Source of the DNA: Streptomyces sp. L2
GTDB lineage: Bacteria > Actinomycetota > Actinomycetes > Streptomycetales > Streptomycetaceae
Length of the DNA stretch: 64,000 nucleotides
Assembly (NCBI RefSeq): GCF_004124325.1
Contig: NZ_QBDT01000001.1
Location: 6,386,001-6,450,000, forward strand
Direction of reading: 5' to 3'
Numbering within the stretch: position 1 is the first letter of the stretch; every line of letters starts with the position of its first letter. A program made the position numbers and the translations under genes. A model generated the notes under the pieces. That model was not told where the DNA came from. It did not search any database and saw only the letters and a program-made list of their open reading frames with translations. Below, one piece after another: positions 46,151-54,740 of the stretch.

Positions 46151-46187
46151 TGGGGGCACCTCCCACGCCCTTAAGGCAGTGGGGGAG
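46151..46187 (+). repeat. palindromic insert 2 in tnpB
   Basis: Starts TGGGGGCACCTCCCACGCCC and ends GGCAGTGGGGGAG. Two stem segments pair: CTCCC with GGGGGAG, and GCC with GGC around TTAA-containing loop bases. It separates RLRKP from HSSWAFAQL. Confidence 0.8.
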
Positions 46188-46392
46188 GGCCACCCACTCC
46201 AGCTGGGCGTTCGCCCAACTAAGACAGTTCATCGCGTACAAGGCCCGCAAGGCAGGAGTGCCGGTGGTGTACGTCGATCCGGCGTACACCTCCCGCACCT
46301 GCGCCGAGTGCGGGCACATCGACAGGGCGAACCGGGTCTCCCAGGCCTGGTTCGCGTGCCGGTCCTGCGGATTCGTTGATCACGCGGACCGA

Positions 46393-46432
46393 TGGGGGCA
46401 CCTCCCGCTTGAGCGAAGCCGAGAGCGGGGGA
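46393..46432 (+). repeat. palindromic insert 3 in tnpB
   Basis: Starts TGGGGGCACCTCCCGCTTGA and ends GAGAGCGGGGGA; TCCCGCT pairs with AGCGGGGGA. It lies between DHADR and SSRNIRARA. Confidence 0.8.
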
Positions 46433-46439
46433 AGCTCCC

Positions 46440-46601
46440 GCAACATTCGCGCACGCGCGTCGGAGTTGTGGCGACGCGGGGCCCCGTCAACGGCCCCTGC
46501 CCCACCCCCGCGTCAGCGGGCCGGGGCTGGACGCAAACGGGTCATCACCGTCAGTGATGCCCCGTTGTGCAAGCCCAGGACTTCAGTCCCGGGTCGTTGA
46601 C
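46440..46601 (+). ncRNA. possible omega-RNA (reRNA) region at the right end of the IS element
   Basis: In IS200/IS605 elements the guide RNA overlaps the 3' end of tnpB and extends to the right border. Here that stretch ends in a hairpin CCCAGGACT (46574-46582) with AGTCCCGGG (46585-46593) and GTCGTTGAC. The call rests on position and one hairpin only; expression is unknown, and the linked TnpB is dead. Confidence 0.3.
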
Positions 46602-46655
46602 CAACGGTGACGCCCTCACTTCTGCGGACGTGAAATTGTCCTCGACCGCGTGCGG
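46601..46655 (+). pseudogene. internal fragment of the second solute-binding protein gene
   Basis: Frame starting at 46603 reads NGDALTSADVKLS, the same motif as NGDKVTAQDVKFS in the intact neighbour. One missing base at about 46641 then shifts the frame; restoring it gives DRVR in place of the usual I[DE]RxR. The rest of the gene is absent. It shows that the IS element sits in a broken paralogue. Confidence 0.7.
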
Positions 46656-46712
46656 TGGGGCCGGGTGGGTCATTGATCCTCAGCTCCTTGGCCGATACCG
46701 CCCCGGCCCGCC

Positions 46713-47384
46713 CTACTGGGCGCCGGGGCGCACCAGACCGCTCTCGTACGCGTACACCGCCGCCTGCACGCGGTCCCGCAGGCCCAGCTTGGTCAGCACG
46801 TGTCCGACGTGCGTCTTCACGGTGGTCTCGCTGACGAACAGGTCCGCCGCGATCTCCGCGTTGGACAGGCCGCGCGCCACCAGCTTCAGCACCTCGACCT
46901 CACGGTCGGTGAGCGTGTGCAGGGTGTCCGGCACCGGCTCCTCGCCCGAGGGCAGGTGCGTGGCGTACTTGTCCAGCAGCCGGCGCGTGATGCTGGGAGC
47001 CAGCATCGCCTCACCGTTCGCCACCACCCGGATCGCCTGCACCAGCTCATTGGCCGGCGCGTCCTTCAGCAGGAAACCGCTCGCCCCGGCCCGCAGCGCC
47101 TCCACCACGTACTCGTCCAGGTCGAACGTGGTCAGCACGAGCACCTTCGCCGGACCGTCCCGGCCGGGACCGGTGATCTGCCGGGTGGCCTCCACACCGT
47201 CCATCCGGGGCATGCGGATGTCCATCAGCACGACGTCCGGCTGCAGGGCGCGCACCTGGTCGAGGGCCTGCAGACCGTCGCCGGCCTCACCGACGACCGC
47301 GAGGTCCTGCTCGGCCTCCAGGATCATCCGGAAACCCGTACGCAGCAGGGGCTGGTCGTCGACCAGTAGGACGCGGATGGCCAC
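46713..47384 (-). CDS. NarL/LuxR-type response regulator, no adjacent kinase
   Basis: 223 residues. Receiver domain: RVLLVDDQPLLRTGF with the acidic pair, phosphoacceptor Asp in DVVLMDIRMPRMDG, and conserved Thr/Lys in VLTTF and FLLKDAP. The C-terminal LuxR helix-turn-helix is LTDREVEVLKLVARGLSNAE then IAADLFVSETTVKTHVGHVL. GTG 47384 follows AAGGAGTGTCAC. It is 14 bases after the RecB-like gene on the same strand. No histidine kinase gene lies next to it in the window, although the degenerate IS region downstream may mark a lost neighbour. Confidence 0.94.
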   Translation of the reverse strand: MAIRVLLVDDQPLLRTGFRMILEAEQDLAVVGEAGDGLQALDQVRALQPDVVLMDIRMPRMDGVEATRQITGPGRDGPAKVLVLTTFDLDEYVVEALRAGASGFLLKDAPANELVQAIRVVANGEAMLAPSITRRLLDKYATHLPSGEEPVPDTLHTLTDREVEVLKLVARGLSNAEIAADLFVSETTVKTHVGHVLTKLGLRDRVQAAVYAYESGLVRPGAQ

Positions 47385-47398
47385 GTGACACTCCTTCG

Positions 47399-48415
<1,017 letters not shown>

Positions 48416-48593
48416 GACCACGACCATACGGCCCGGCACTGACAGTCAACCCCGACGCGGTCCGCGTCAGGCGGCCCGTGGCGGGGCAAACACAAGGGGT
48501 GCCGGGGCGGAACGTGCCGCCACGGCCGCATACCATCGACCCGAGACCCTTCCGCCCGGCAGGCGCGGAAGACGCTTCGAACGAGGGGACACC

Positions 48594-50006
48594 GTGGACG
48601 TGAGCGGCGGTAGCGGGCAGCCGCGGCCCGGCGACGACGAGCCGGCCGAGCACGCCGCGGGTCCTACGCCCCCGGCGGCCGGCCCCGGCCGCCCCCCGGG
48701 GCGGGAACCGTCCGAGCCCGGCACCCCCAAGCCCCCGGAACACGGCCCCCACCACCGGCCGGACGAGGACACCGGCCCGCCCGGAGCCGAGCACCGCTCG
48801 CTCGCCCACTCCGGCATGGCCAAGGGCGAACCGCCCCAGCAGCCCCCCAAGGAACCCGGCGGCGGCATCCTCATGGGCCGCCCCTTCGGCGTGCCCGTCT
48901 ACGTCGCCCCCAGCTGGTTCCTCGTCGCCGCCCTCATCACCTGGGTCTTCGGCGGCCAGCTGGACCGCGTCCTGCCCGACCTGGGCGCCGCCCGCTACCT
49001 CGTCTCCCTCTTCTTCGCCGTCGCCTTCTACGCCTCCGTCCTGGTCCACGAACTGGCCCACACGGTCGCCGCACTCCGCTTCCGGCTCCCGGTCCGCCGC
49101 ATCCAGCTCCAGTTCTTCGGCGGGGTCTCCGAGATCGAGAAAGAGGCCGAGACCCCCGGCCGGGAGTTCGTCCTCGCCTTCGTCGGCCCGCTGTTCTCCC
49201 TGGTCCTCGCTGGCGTCTTCTACCTCGCCATGCGACCGGTCCAGCCGGACTCCGTCCCCGGAGTCCTCCTCGCCGGCCTGATGATCTCCAACCTCTTCGT
49301 CGCCGTCTTCAACATCCTCCCCGGCCTCCCCCTCGACGGCGGCCGCATGCTCCGCGCCGTCGTCTGGAAGATCACCGGCAAACCCATGAGCGGCACCGTC
49401 GCCGCCGCCTGGGTCGGCCGCGCCCTCGCCGTCACCGTCCTCATCGGCCTGCCGCTGCTCAACCAGTCCGGCGCCTTCGGAGGCGACAGCGAGAGCGTCA
49501 GCGGCATGGACACCGTCACCGACGCCCTGCTGGCCGCCATCCTCGCCGCGATCATGTGGACCGGCGCCGGCAACAGCCTGCGCATGGCCCGGCTGCGCGA
49601 ACACCTCCCCGAACTGCGCGCCCGCACCCTCACCCGCCGTGCCGTCCCCGTCGAGACCGACACACCCCTGTCCGAGGCCCTGCGCCGCGCCAACGCCGCC
49701 GGAGCCCGCGCCCTCGTCGTCGTCGACGCCGACGGCCACCCCCTCTCCCTCGTCCGCGAGGCCGCCATCGTCGGCGTACCCGAGCACCGCCGCCCCTGGG
49801 TCGCCGTCAGCGGCCTCGCCCAGGACCTCAGCGACGGCATGCGCGTCTCCGCCGAGCTGGCCGGCGAGGAACTCCTGGACGTCCTGCGCGCCACCCCCGC
49901 CACCGAATACCTGGTCGTCGAGGAATCGGGCGAGATCTACGGCGTCCTTTCAGCAGCAGACGTGGAACGAGCCTTCGTCAAGGCAATGGCACGGCCCGCT
50001 TCATAG
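48594..50006 (+). CDS. site-2 protease (M50 zinc metalloprotease) with CBS domains
   Basis: 470 residues. About 95 N-terminal residues are Pro/Gly-rich and probably cytosolic. The membrane domain contains the zinc motif LVHELAHTVAAL (about 160) and the second metal site NILPGLPLDGGRMLRAVVW (about 241). Two CBS-type domains follow (RRAVPVETDTPLSEALRRAN and EYLVVEESGEIYGVLSAADV). GTG 48594 with GAGGGGAC upstream. Such proteases cut membrane-bound regulators such as anti-sigma factors; the target is unknown. Divergent from the RecB-like gene. Confidence 0.92.
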   Translation: MDVSGGSGQPRPGDDEPAEHAAGPTPPAAGPGRPPGREPSEPGTPKPPEHGPHHRPDEDTGPPGAEHRSLAHSGMAKGEPPQQPPKEPGGGILMGRPFGVPVYVAPSWFLVAALITWVFGGQLDRVLPDLGAARYLVSLFFAVAFYASVLVHELAHTVAALRFRLPVRRIQLQFFGGVSEIEKEAETPGREFVLAFVGPLFSLVLAGVFYLAMRPVQPDSVPGVLLAGLMISNLFVAVFNILPGLPLDGGRMLRAVVWKITGKPMSGTVAAAWVGRALAVTVLIGLPLLNQSGAFGGDSESVSGMDTVTDALLAAILAAIMWTGAGNSLRMARLREHLPELRARTLTRRAVPVETDTPLSEALRRANAAGARALVVVDADGHPLSLVREAAIVGVPEHRRPWVAVSGLAQDLSDGMRVSAELAGEELLDVLRATPATEYLVVEESGEIYGVLSAADVERAFVKAMARPAS

Positions 50007-50025
50007 CGGGCGCTACGCACAGCGC

Positions 50026-50045
50026 CCCGTAAGGGGCGCGGGGCT
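50026..50045 (+). repeat. partial dispersed intergenic repeat copy
   Basis: GTAAGGGGCGCGGGG is kept, but the AACTGCGCG end is replaced. It lies 20 bases after the site-2 protease stop, with GCGCCCC before it forming a hairpin. Confidence 0.55.
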
Positions 50046-50154
50046 GTATCGATGTGCGGCTGCCGCCGCGTGAGCGCGATCAACCACGACGCACCCGCAC
50101 CCGAGAACGCGCCGTCACCCCCCTCCACCGGTAAATCCCCCCGCCCCGAGCCGG

Positions 50155-50170
50155 TAGGCTGATGTACATG
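50155..50170 (+). promoter_or_regulatory. -10 box for a leaderless trmI transcript
   Basis: TAGGCT at 50155-50160, seven bases, then ATG at 50168. The stretch differs by one base from the mshC start region at 29961-29976. Confidence 0.6.
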
Positions 50171-51070
50171 TCCGAACCGACCGGCGCCGCCCGCAGACGC
50201 GGCCCCTTCAAGGTCGGGGACCAGGTACAGCTGACCGACCCCAAGGGTCGCCACTACACGTTCACGCTCGAAGCCGGGAAGAACTTCCACACCCACAAGG
50301 GCTCCTTCCCGCACGACGAACTGATCGGCGCTCCCGAGGGCAGCGTTGTCCGCACCACCGGCAACGTCGCCTACCTCGCGCTGCGCCCCCTGCTCCCCGA
50401 CTACGTCCTGTCCATGCCCCGCGGGGCAGCCGTCGTCTACCCCAAGGACGCGGGACAGATCCTCTCCTTCGCCGACATCTTCCCCGGCGCCCGCGTCGTC
50501 GAGGCCGGCGTCGGCTCCGGCTCGCTCAGCAGCTTCCTGCTGCGGGCCATCGGCGACCAGGGCATGCTGCACTCCTACGAGCGCCGCGAGGACTTCGCCG
50601 ACATCGCCCGGCAGAACGTGGAGCGCTACTTCGGCGGCCCGCACCCCGCCTGGCAGCTCACCGTCGGCGACCTCCAGGACAACCTGTCCGACACCGACGT
50701 CGACCGCGTCATCCTCGACATGCTGGCCCCCTGGGAGTGCCTGGAAGCCGTCTCCAAGGCCCTCGTCCCCGGCGGCATCCTGTGCGCTTACGTGGCCACC
50801 ACCACCCAGCTCGCCCGGACCGTGGAGTCCATCCGGGAGATCGGCTGCTTCAACGAGCCGACCGCCTGGGAGACCATGATCCGCAACTGGCACATCGAGG
50901 GCCTCGCCGTCCGCCCCGACCACCGCATGATCGGGCACACCGGGTTCCTGCTCACCGCCCGCCGCCTCGCCGACGGCGTCGAGCCGCCCATGCGCCGCCG
51001 CCGCCCCGCCAAGGGCGCCTACGGCGAGGACTACGCCGGACCCAACGCCGACGCGGGCAGCGGCCGCTGA
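50168..51070 (+). CDS. trmI: tRNA (adenine-N1)-methyltransferase TrmI
   Basis: 300 residues. The N-terminal small domain (VQLTDPKGRHYTFTLEAGKN) is followed by PRGAAVVYPKDAGQILSFAD and the AdoMet-binding motif VVEAGVGSGSLSSFLLRAIG, then RVILDMLAPWECLEAV, all typical of TrmI (m1A58 in tRNA T-loop). The ATG 50168 is preferred over 50162 for its spacing from TAGGCT. In other actinobacteria trmI also lies next to the arc/mpa proteasome ATPase locus, as here. Confidence 0.93.
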   Translation: MSEPTGAARRRGPFKVGDQVQLTDPKGRHYTFTLEAGKNFHTHKGSFPHDELIGAPEGSVVRTTGNVAYLALRPLLPDYVLSMPRGAAVVYPKDAGQILSFADIFPGARVVEAGVGSGSLSSFLLRAIGDQGMLHSYERREDFADIARQNVERYFGGPHPAWQLTVGDLQDNLSDTDVDRVILDMLAPWECLEAVSKALVPGGILCAYVATTTQLARTVESIREIGCFNEPTAWETMIRNWHIEGLAVRPDHRMIGHTGFLLTARRLADGVEPPMRRRRPAKGAYGEDYAGPNADAGSGR

Positions 51071-51088
51071 CCGGCTCGCACCCCGTAC

Positions 51089-51154
51089 AACGCGCGGGCG
51101 CCGTGCCCGGGTTCCCCGTCCACTGCGGGAACCCGGGCACGGCGCCCGCGCGTT
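51089..51154. terminator. 28-bp perfect inverted repeat after trmI
   Basis: The arms 51089-51116 and 51127-51154 are exact complements with a ten-base loop. This is the longest perfect hairpin I found in the window. Confidence 0.85.
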
Positions 51155-51300
51155 GACCAGGCACCAGGACCGGGCACGCCCCCACGCGCGCGGGCTCCCC
51201 GCCTGCGGAAATCCCGGCCCCCGCCGTTCCCCCGCACTGTGACGTGTGGCACCATGCTGGCCACCCCCCACCGGCACAGCCCTCGCAGGAGACACTCCTA

Positions 51301-51882
51301 GTGCAGCAATCCGCCGTTCCGGAGCTCGCCCACACGCACACCAGGCCGATCCACTGGGTCGCCACGGCCACCGCAGTCGCCGGTGTCGTCGCCCTGTCGC
51401 CGCTCCTGCAGCCCGGATCCGCGACGGCCGCCCAGAAGGGCGCCGGCACCGAGGCCAAGTCGGCCCCCGCCGCCGTCGCCCCGCCCGGCACCACGGGGGT
51501 GCGCTTCCCCCTCGACTGCGGGCCGGTCAAGGCGGTGGTCGCCAAGAAGGCCACCGGTGACCTGGACGGTGACGGCCGGCCGGAAACCGTCGCGGTGGTC
51601 CACTGCGACGCCGCCATGGGCACCCCGCCCGACGCCGTCTACGTCCTCACCCGCGCCGGCGACAGCGCGCAACCCCGCGTGGTCGCCACGCTCGTCGACC
51701 CCAAGGACCGGCTCACCGTCACCGACTTCGCGCTGCGCGCGGGCACGGTGTCCGCCACCCTGCTCGGCTACTCCTCCGACGACGTGCCCAGTTGCTGCCC
51801 CGACGTCAGGACCGGCGCCGACTGGAAGTGGAACGGCCGTGCGTTCGTGCGCTCCACCGCGGCGGGCGCGCACAGCGTGTGA
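51301..51882 (+). CDS. secreted or membrane-anchored protein of unknown function
   Basis: 193 residues. A hydrophobic segment at about 18-36 (HWVATATAVAGVVALSPLLQ) ends near SATAAQ, a plausible signal cleavage site. The mature part has two Cys pairs (LDCGP, VVHCDAA and SCCPDV) and an Asp-rich turn GDLDGDGRPE, like an isolated calcium-binding FG-GAP/EF-type loop. GTG 51301 follows AGGAGAC. No family is recognised; conserved export plus Cys suggests an extracytoplasmic role. Confidence 0.75.
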   Translation: MQQSAVPELAHTHTRPIHWVATATAVAGVVALSPLLQPGSATAAQKGAGTEAKSAPAAVAPPGTTGVRFPLDCGPVKAVVAKKATGDLDGDGRPETVAVVHCDAAMGTPPDAVYVLTRAGDSAQPRVVATLVDPKDRLTVTDFALRAGTVSATLLGYSSDDVPSCCPDVRTGADWKWNGRAFVRSTAAGAHSV

Positions 51883-51918
51883 CGTCCCGGCCGTGGCGCT
51901 CCGGCAGCTGACCGGGCC

Positions 51919-52215
51919 TCAGTCCGCGTCGGGCCCGTACACCTCGACCCGGTCGGCGACCCGGCGCACATGGATGCACTCGCCGGGGCACTCCTTCGCC
52001 GAGTCCACCACGTCCGTGAGGAGCGGCAGCGGCACCGGTGCCGTCGCACCCGCGGCCTGGAGCAGTTCGTCGTCCGCGCCCTTCACATAGGCCAGCCCGT
52101 CGATGTCCAGCTCGAACACCTCCGGCGCGTACTGGGCGCAGATGCCGTCGCCGGTACACAGGTCCTGGTCGATCCAGACCTCCAGCGCCTCGCCGCCCGG
52201 GGCCTCCTGCTGCAC
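51919..52215 (-). CDS. small ferredoxin
   Basis: 98 residues. A core begins EVWIDQDLCTGDGICAQYAP, and the second cluster ligand region is SAKECPGECIHVRRV. The Cys pattern (C-x5-C ... C-x3-C) suggests a single iron-sulfur cluster, 3Fe-4S or 4Fe-4S. An acidic loop (VKGADDELLQ) separates the halves. GTG 52215 follows AGGAGAGGTGACC. It donates electrons to an unidentified oxidoreductase, possibly a P450. Convergent with the secreted-protein gene, 36 bases apart. Confidence 0.88.
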   Translation of the reverse strand: MQQEAPGGEALEVWIDQDLCTGDGICAQYAPEVFELDIDGLAYVKGADDELLQAAGATAPVPLPLLTDVVDSAKECPGECIHVRRVADRVEVYGPDAD

Positions 52216-52738
52216 GGTCACCTCTCCTGCCGTCGGTTCGCCGGGGCGGCGCCGGTGCGAACACCGGCCGGGTCCGCACCAGCGGCTGCTGAACACCTCG
52301 ACCCTACCTCCGCCCGCGAAGCCGCCACGCGCGGCCGGAACAGGGGGTTTCCGGACCCGGCGGGCGGGTACGAGGCGGCGACCGGACAGGGGCACGCACA
52401 GGAGGCGGACGATCACTTCAAGCCGAACTCACGGTGACGCCGGACACCCTCCTTGTTGCTCAGCGTGATGATGGTACGAGCGTATTCATGCCCGCCCGGG
52501 CGACGCCCAACCGATCCGGAACGGACAACTCCAGCCACTCGCGAAGGGTTTCGAGCAACTCTGACATGGAACAAGCCGCTTCCGAATGACGTTGAGTGGG
52601 TATCCCAACGGCACGAGGGAGAGCGCAACGGGTGACCGACGACACACCTTGACAGTCTTTGTGATCTAGGGGTTTCAATCGACACCCACCCAGGTAGGGT
52701 CTGGAAGCGTCCAGCTCCCCTTGGAGGAGGTGAGGACC
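52216..52738. other. intergenic region before arc
   Basis: This 523-base gap lies between divergent ferredoxin and arc. GC content drops from about 52420 to 52700. TTGACA at 52649 and TAGGGT at 52694-52699 may belong to arc promoters, though they are not correctly spaced to each other. Short frames on both strands here lack ribosome binding sites and look accidental. Confidence 0.5.
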
Positions 52739-54505
52739 GTGGCAGCCCACGACGACGACATGAACCGCGGCATCCGCCCGGGACGAGGGTCCGACGACCC
52801 GGCCGGGCAGATCGCCTACCTTGAGCAGGAGATCGCCGTCCTGCGACGTAAGCTCGCCGACTCTCCGCGGCACACGAGGATTCTCGAGGAGCGGATCGTC
52901 GAGCTGCAGACCAACCTGGCCGGCGTCTCCGCCCAGAACGAGCGCCTGGCCAACACGCTCCGCGAGGCCCGCGACCAGATCGTGGCCCTCAAGGAAGAGG
53001 TCGACCGGCTCGCACAGCCCCCCGCAGGCTTCGGAGTCTTCCTCCAGGCCAACGAGGACGGCACCGCCGACATCTTCACCGGCGGCCGCAAGCTGCGGGT
53101 GAACGTCAGCCCCGGCGTCGAGGTCGACGAGCTCCGGCGCGGCCAGGAAGTCATGCTCAACGAAGCACTCAACGTGGTCGAGGCCATGCAGTTCGAGCGC
53201 GTCGGCGACATCGTCACCCTCAAGGAGATCCTCGAGGACGGCGAGCGCGCCCTGGTGCTCGGGCACACCGACGAGGAACGGGTGGTGCGGCTCGCCGAGC
53301 CGCTGCTGGACGTCACCATCCGCCCCGGCGACGCCCTGCTCCTCGAACCCCGCTCCGGCTACGTCTACGAGGTCGTCCCCAAGAGCGAGGTCGAGGAACT
53401 CGTCCTCGAAGAGGTCCCCGACATCGGCTACGAGCAGATCGGCGGCCTCGGCAACCAGATCGAGGCCATCCGCGACGCGGTCGAGCTGCCCTACCTCTAC
53501 CCCGACCTCTTCAAGGAGCACGAGCTGCGCCCGCCCAAGGGCGTCCTGCTCTACGGCCCGCCCGGATGCGGCAAGACGCTCATCGCCAAGGCGGTCGCCA
53601 ACTCGCTCGCCAAGAAGGTCGCCGAGGTCACCGGACAGGCCGCCGGCAAGAGCTTCTTCCTCAACATCAAGGGCCCCGAGCTGCTCAACAAGTACGTCGG
53701 CGAGACCGAGCGGCAGATCCGCCTCGTCTTCCAGCGTGCGCGTGAGAAGGCCAGCGAGGGCACCCCCGTCATCGTCTTCTTCGACGAGATGGAGTCCCTC
53801 TTCCGCACCCGCGGCTCCGGCGTCAGCTCGGACGTGGAGAACACCATCGTCCCGCAGCTCCTCGCCGAGATCGACGGCGTCGAGGGCCTGCAGAACGTGG
53901 TCGTCATCGGCGCCTCCAACCGCGAGGACATGATCGATCCGGCCATCCTGCGCCCCGGCCGCCTCGACGTGAAGATCAAGATCGAGCGCCCCGACGCCGA
54001 GGCCGCCAAGGACATCTTCGGCAAGTACCTCACCGAGCGCCTCCCGCTGCACACCGACGACCTCGGCGAGCACGGCGGCGACCGGTCGGTCACGGTCCAG
54101 GGCATGATCCAGACCGCGGTCGAGCAGATGTACGCCGAATCCGAGGAGAACCGCTTCCTGGAGGTCACCTACGCCAACGGGGACAAGGAAGTCCTCTACT
54201 TCAAGGACTTCAACTCCGGCGCCATGATCGAGAACATCGTCGGCCGCGCCAAGAAGATGGCGATCAAGGACTTCCTGGAGAAGAGCCAGAAGGGTCTTCG
54301 CGTCTCCCACCTCCTCCAGGCCTGCGTGGACGAGTTCAAGGAGAACGAGGACCTGCCCAACACCACCAACCCCGACGACTGGGCCCGCATCTCCGGAAAG
54401 AAGGGCGAACGGATCGTCTACATCCGCACCCTCATCACCGGAAAGCAGGGCTCCGACACCGGGCGCTCCATCGACACGGTGGCGAACACCGGCCAGTACC
54501 TGTAA
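52739..54505 (+). CDS. arc: proteasome-associated AAA ATPase ARC (Mpa)
   Basis: 588 residues. N-terminal coiled coil (about 22-85) that binds Pup; two OB domains (about 90-245); AAA domain with Walker A GPPGCGKT (about 273-280), Walker B VFFDEM (about 345) and an Arg-finger region LRPGRLD. The C-terminal QYL is the motif that docks into the 20S proteasome and opens its gate. GTG 52739 follows GGAGGTGAGG. It unfolds pupylated proteins into PrcBA. First of the proteasome genes, 235 bases before dop. Confidence 0.97.
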   Translation: MAAHDDDMNRGIRPGRGSDDPAGQIAYLEQEIAVLRRKLADSPRHTRILEERIVELQTNLAGVSAQNERLANTLREARDQIVALKEEVDRLAQPPAGFGVFLQANEDGTADIFTGGRKLRVNVSPGVEVDELRRGQEVMLNEALNVVEAMQFERVGDIVTLKEILEDGERALVLGHTDEERVVRLAEPLLDVTIRPGDALLLEPRSGYVYEVVPKSEVEELVLEEVPDIGYEQIGGLGNQIEAIRDAVELPYLYPDLFKEHELRPPKGVLLYGPPGCGKTLIAKAVANSLAKKVAEVTGQAAGKSFFLNIKGPELLNKYVGETERQIRLVFQRAREKASEGTPVIVFFDEMESLFRTRGSGVSSDVENTIVPQLLAEIDGVEGLQNVVVIGASNREDMIDPAILRPGRLDVKIKIERPDAEAAKDIFGKYLTERLPLHTDDLGEHGGDRSVTVQGMIQTAVEQMYAESEENRFLEVTYANGDKEVLYFKDFNSGAMIENIVGRAKKMAIKDFLEKSQKGLRVSHLLQACVDEFKENEDLPNTTNPDDWARISGKKGERIVYIRTLITGKQGSDTGRSIDTVANTGQYL

Positions 54506-54620
54506 AAGCGGGGCGGCTGCGGGTGCCCTCACCGGGGTACCCGCAGCCGACTGCTTTCCGCAGGCCACGACCGGAGCAGGCAATGACGCAAATGATCTCC
54601 CCACCAGCGCAAAGGCGTTC

Positions 54621-54626
54621 TAGGCT
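54621..54626 (+). promoter_or_regulatory. candidate -10 box for dop
   Basis: TAGGCT, the same hexamer as before mshC and trmI, lies 115 bases before the dop start. It suggests that dop-pup can be transcribed separately from arc. Confidence 0.4.
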
Positions 54627-54740
54627 CTTTCCTACCGCCGAGTCGCGCAGTGCGGGGACGGGCACCGCACACGCACCGGAGCGCCAGCGGGACGTGAGCG
54701 GCACCCACGACCGAGGGCGCCGCCGGGCAAGGAGGGCCGC

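Larger units (their letters stand above)
45376..46560 (+). pseudogene. tnpB: tnpB (RuvC-type RNA-guided nuclease) with a deletion and three insertions
   Basis: TnpB-like coding is spread over several frames. The N-terminal part is in frame 1 (KLVAQVRLLPTPMQ...WFLHATC). It is followed by a jump to frame 2 that skips about 40 codons, including the first RuvC Asp, and reads KLQRKNTSSAKRRLKKRSRK. After insert 1 (46044) the frame is 3 (GRGIALEDLTGIRERVRLRK), holding the RuvC-II Glu. After insert 2 (46151) it is frame 1 again (WAFAQLRQFIAYKARKAGVP, then the CAEC/CRSC zinc finger and DHADR). After insert 3 (46393) it is frame 2 (SRNIRARASELWRRG). An uninterrupted frame across most of this region is accidental. 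The protein cannot be an active nuclease. Confidence 0.85.
45239..46601 (+). mobile_element. IS200/IS605-type (IS1341-like) element, tnpB only, decayed
   Basis: The element carries only a tnpB-type gene; no tnpA is seen. Its borders are inferred from where the flanking binding-protein coding sequence stops and resumes: TTAC at 45235-45238 on the left and TCGTTGA at 46594-46600 on the right, before CCAACGGTGAC. A subterminal hairpin (46574-46593) is present at the right end, as is usual for this family. Exact ends are uncertain by several bases on the right and more on the left. Confidence 0.65.

Noticed and set aside
45088..46557. A single 489-residue protein over the tnpB region
   Set aside because: The frame is open, but TnpB similarity jumps between frames at a deletion and three palindromic inserts; much of the translation between them is unrelated sequence.
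52413..52685. 90-codon reverse frame in the arc upstream region
   Set aside because: It spans the likely promoter region and lacks a ribosome binding site and any domain pattern.
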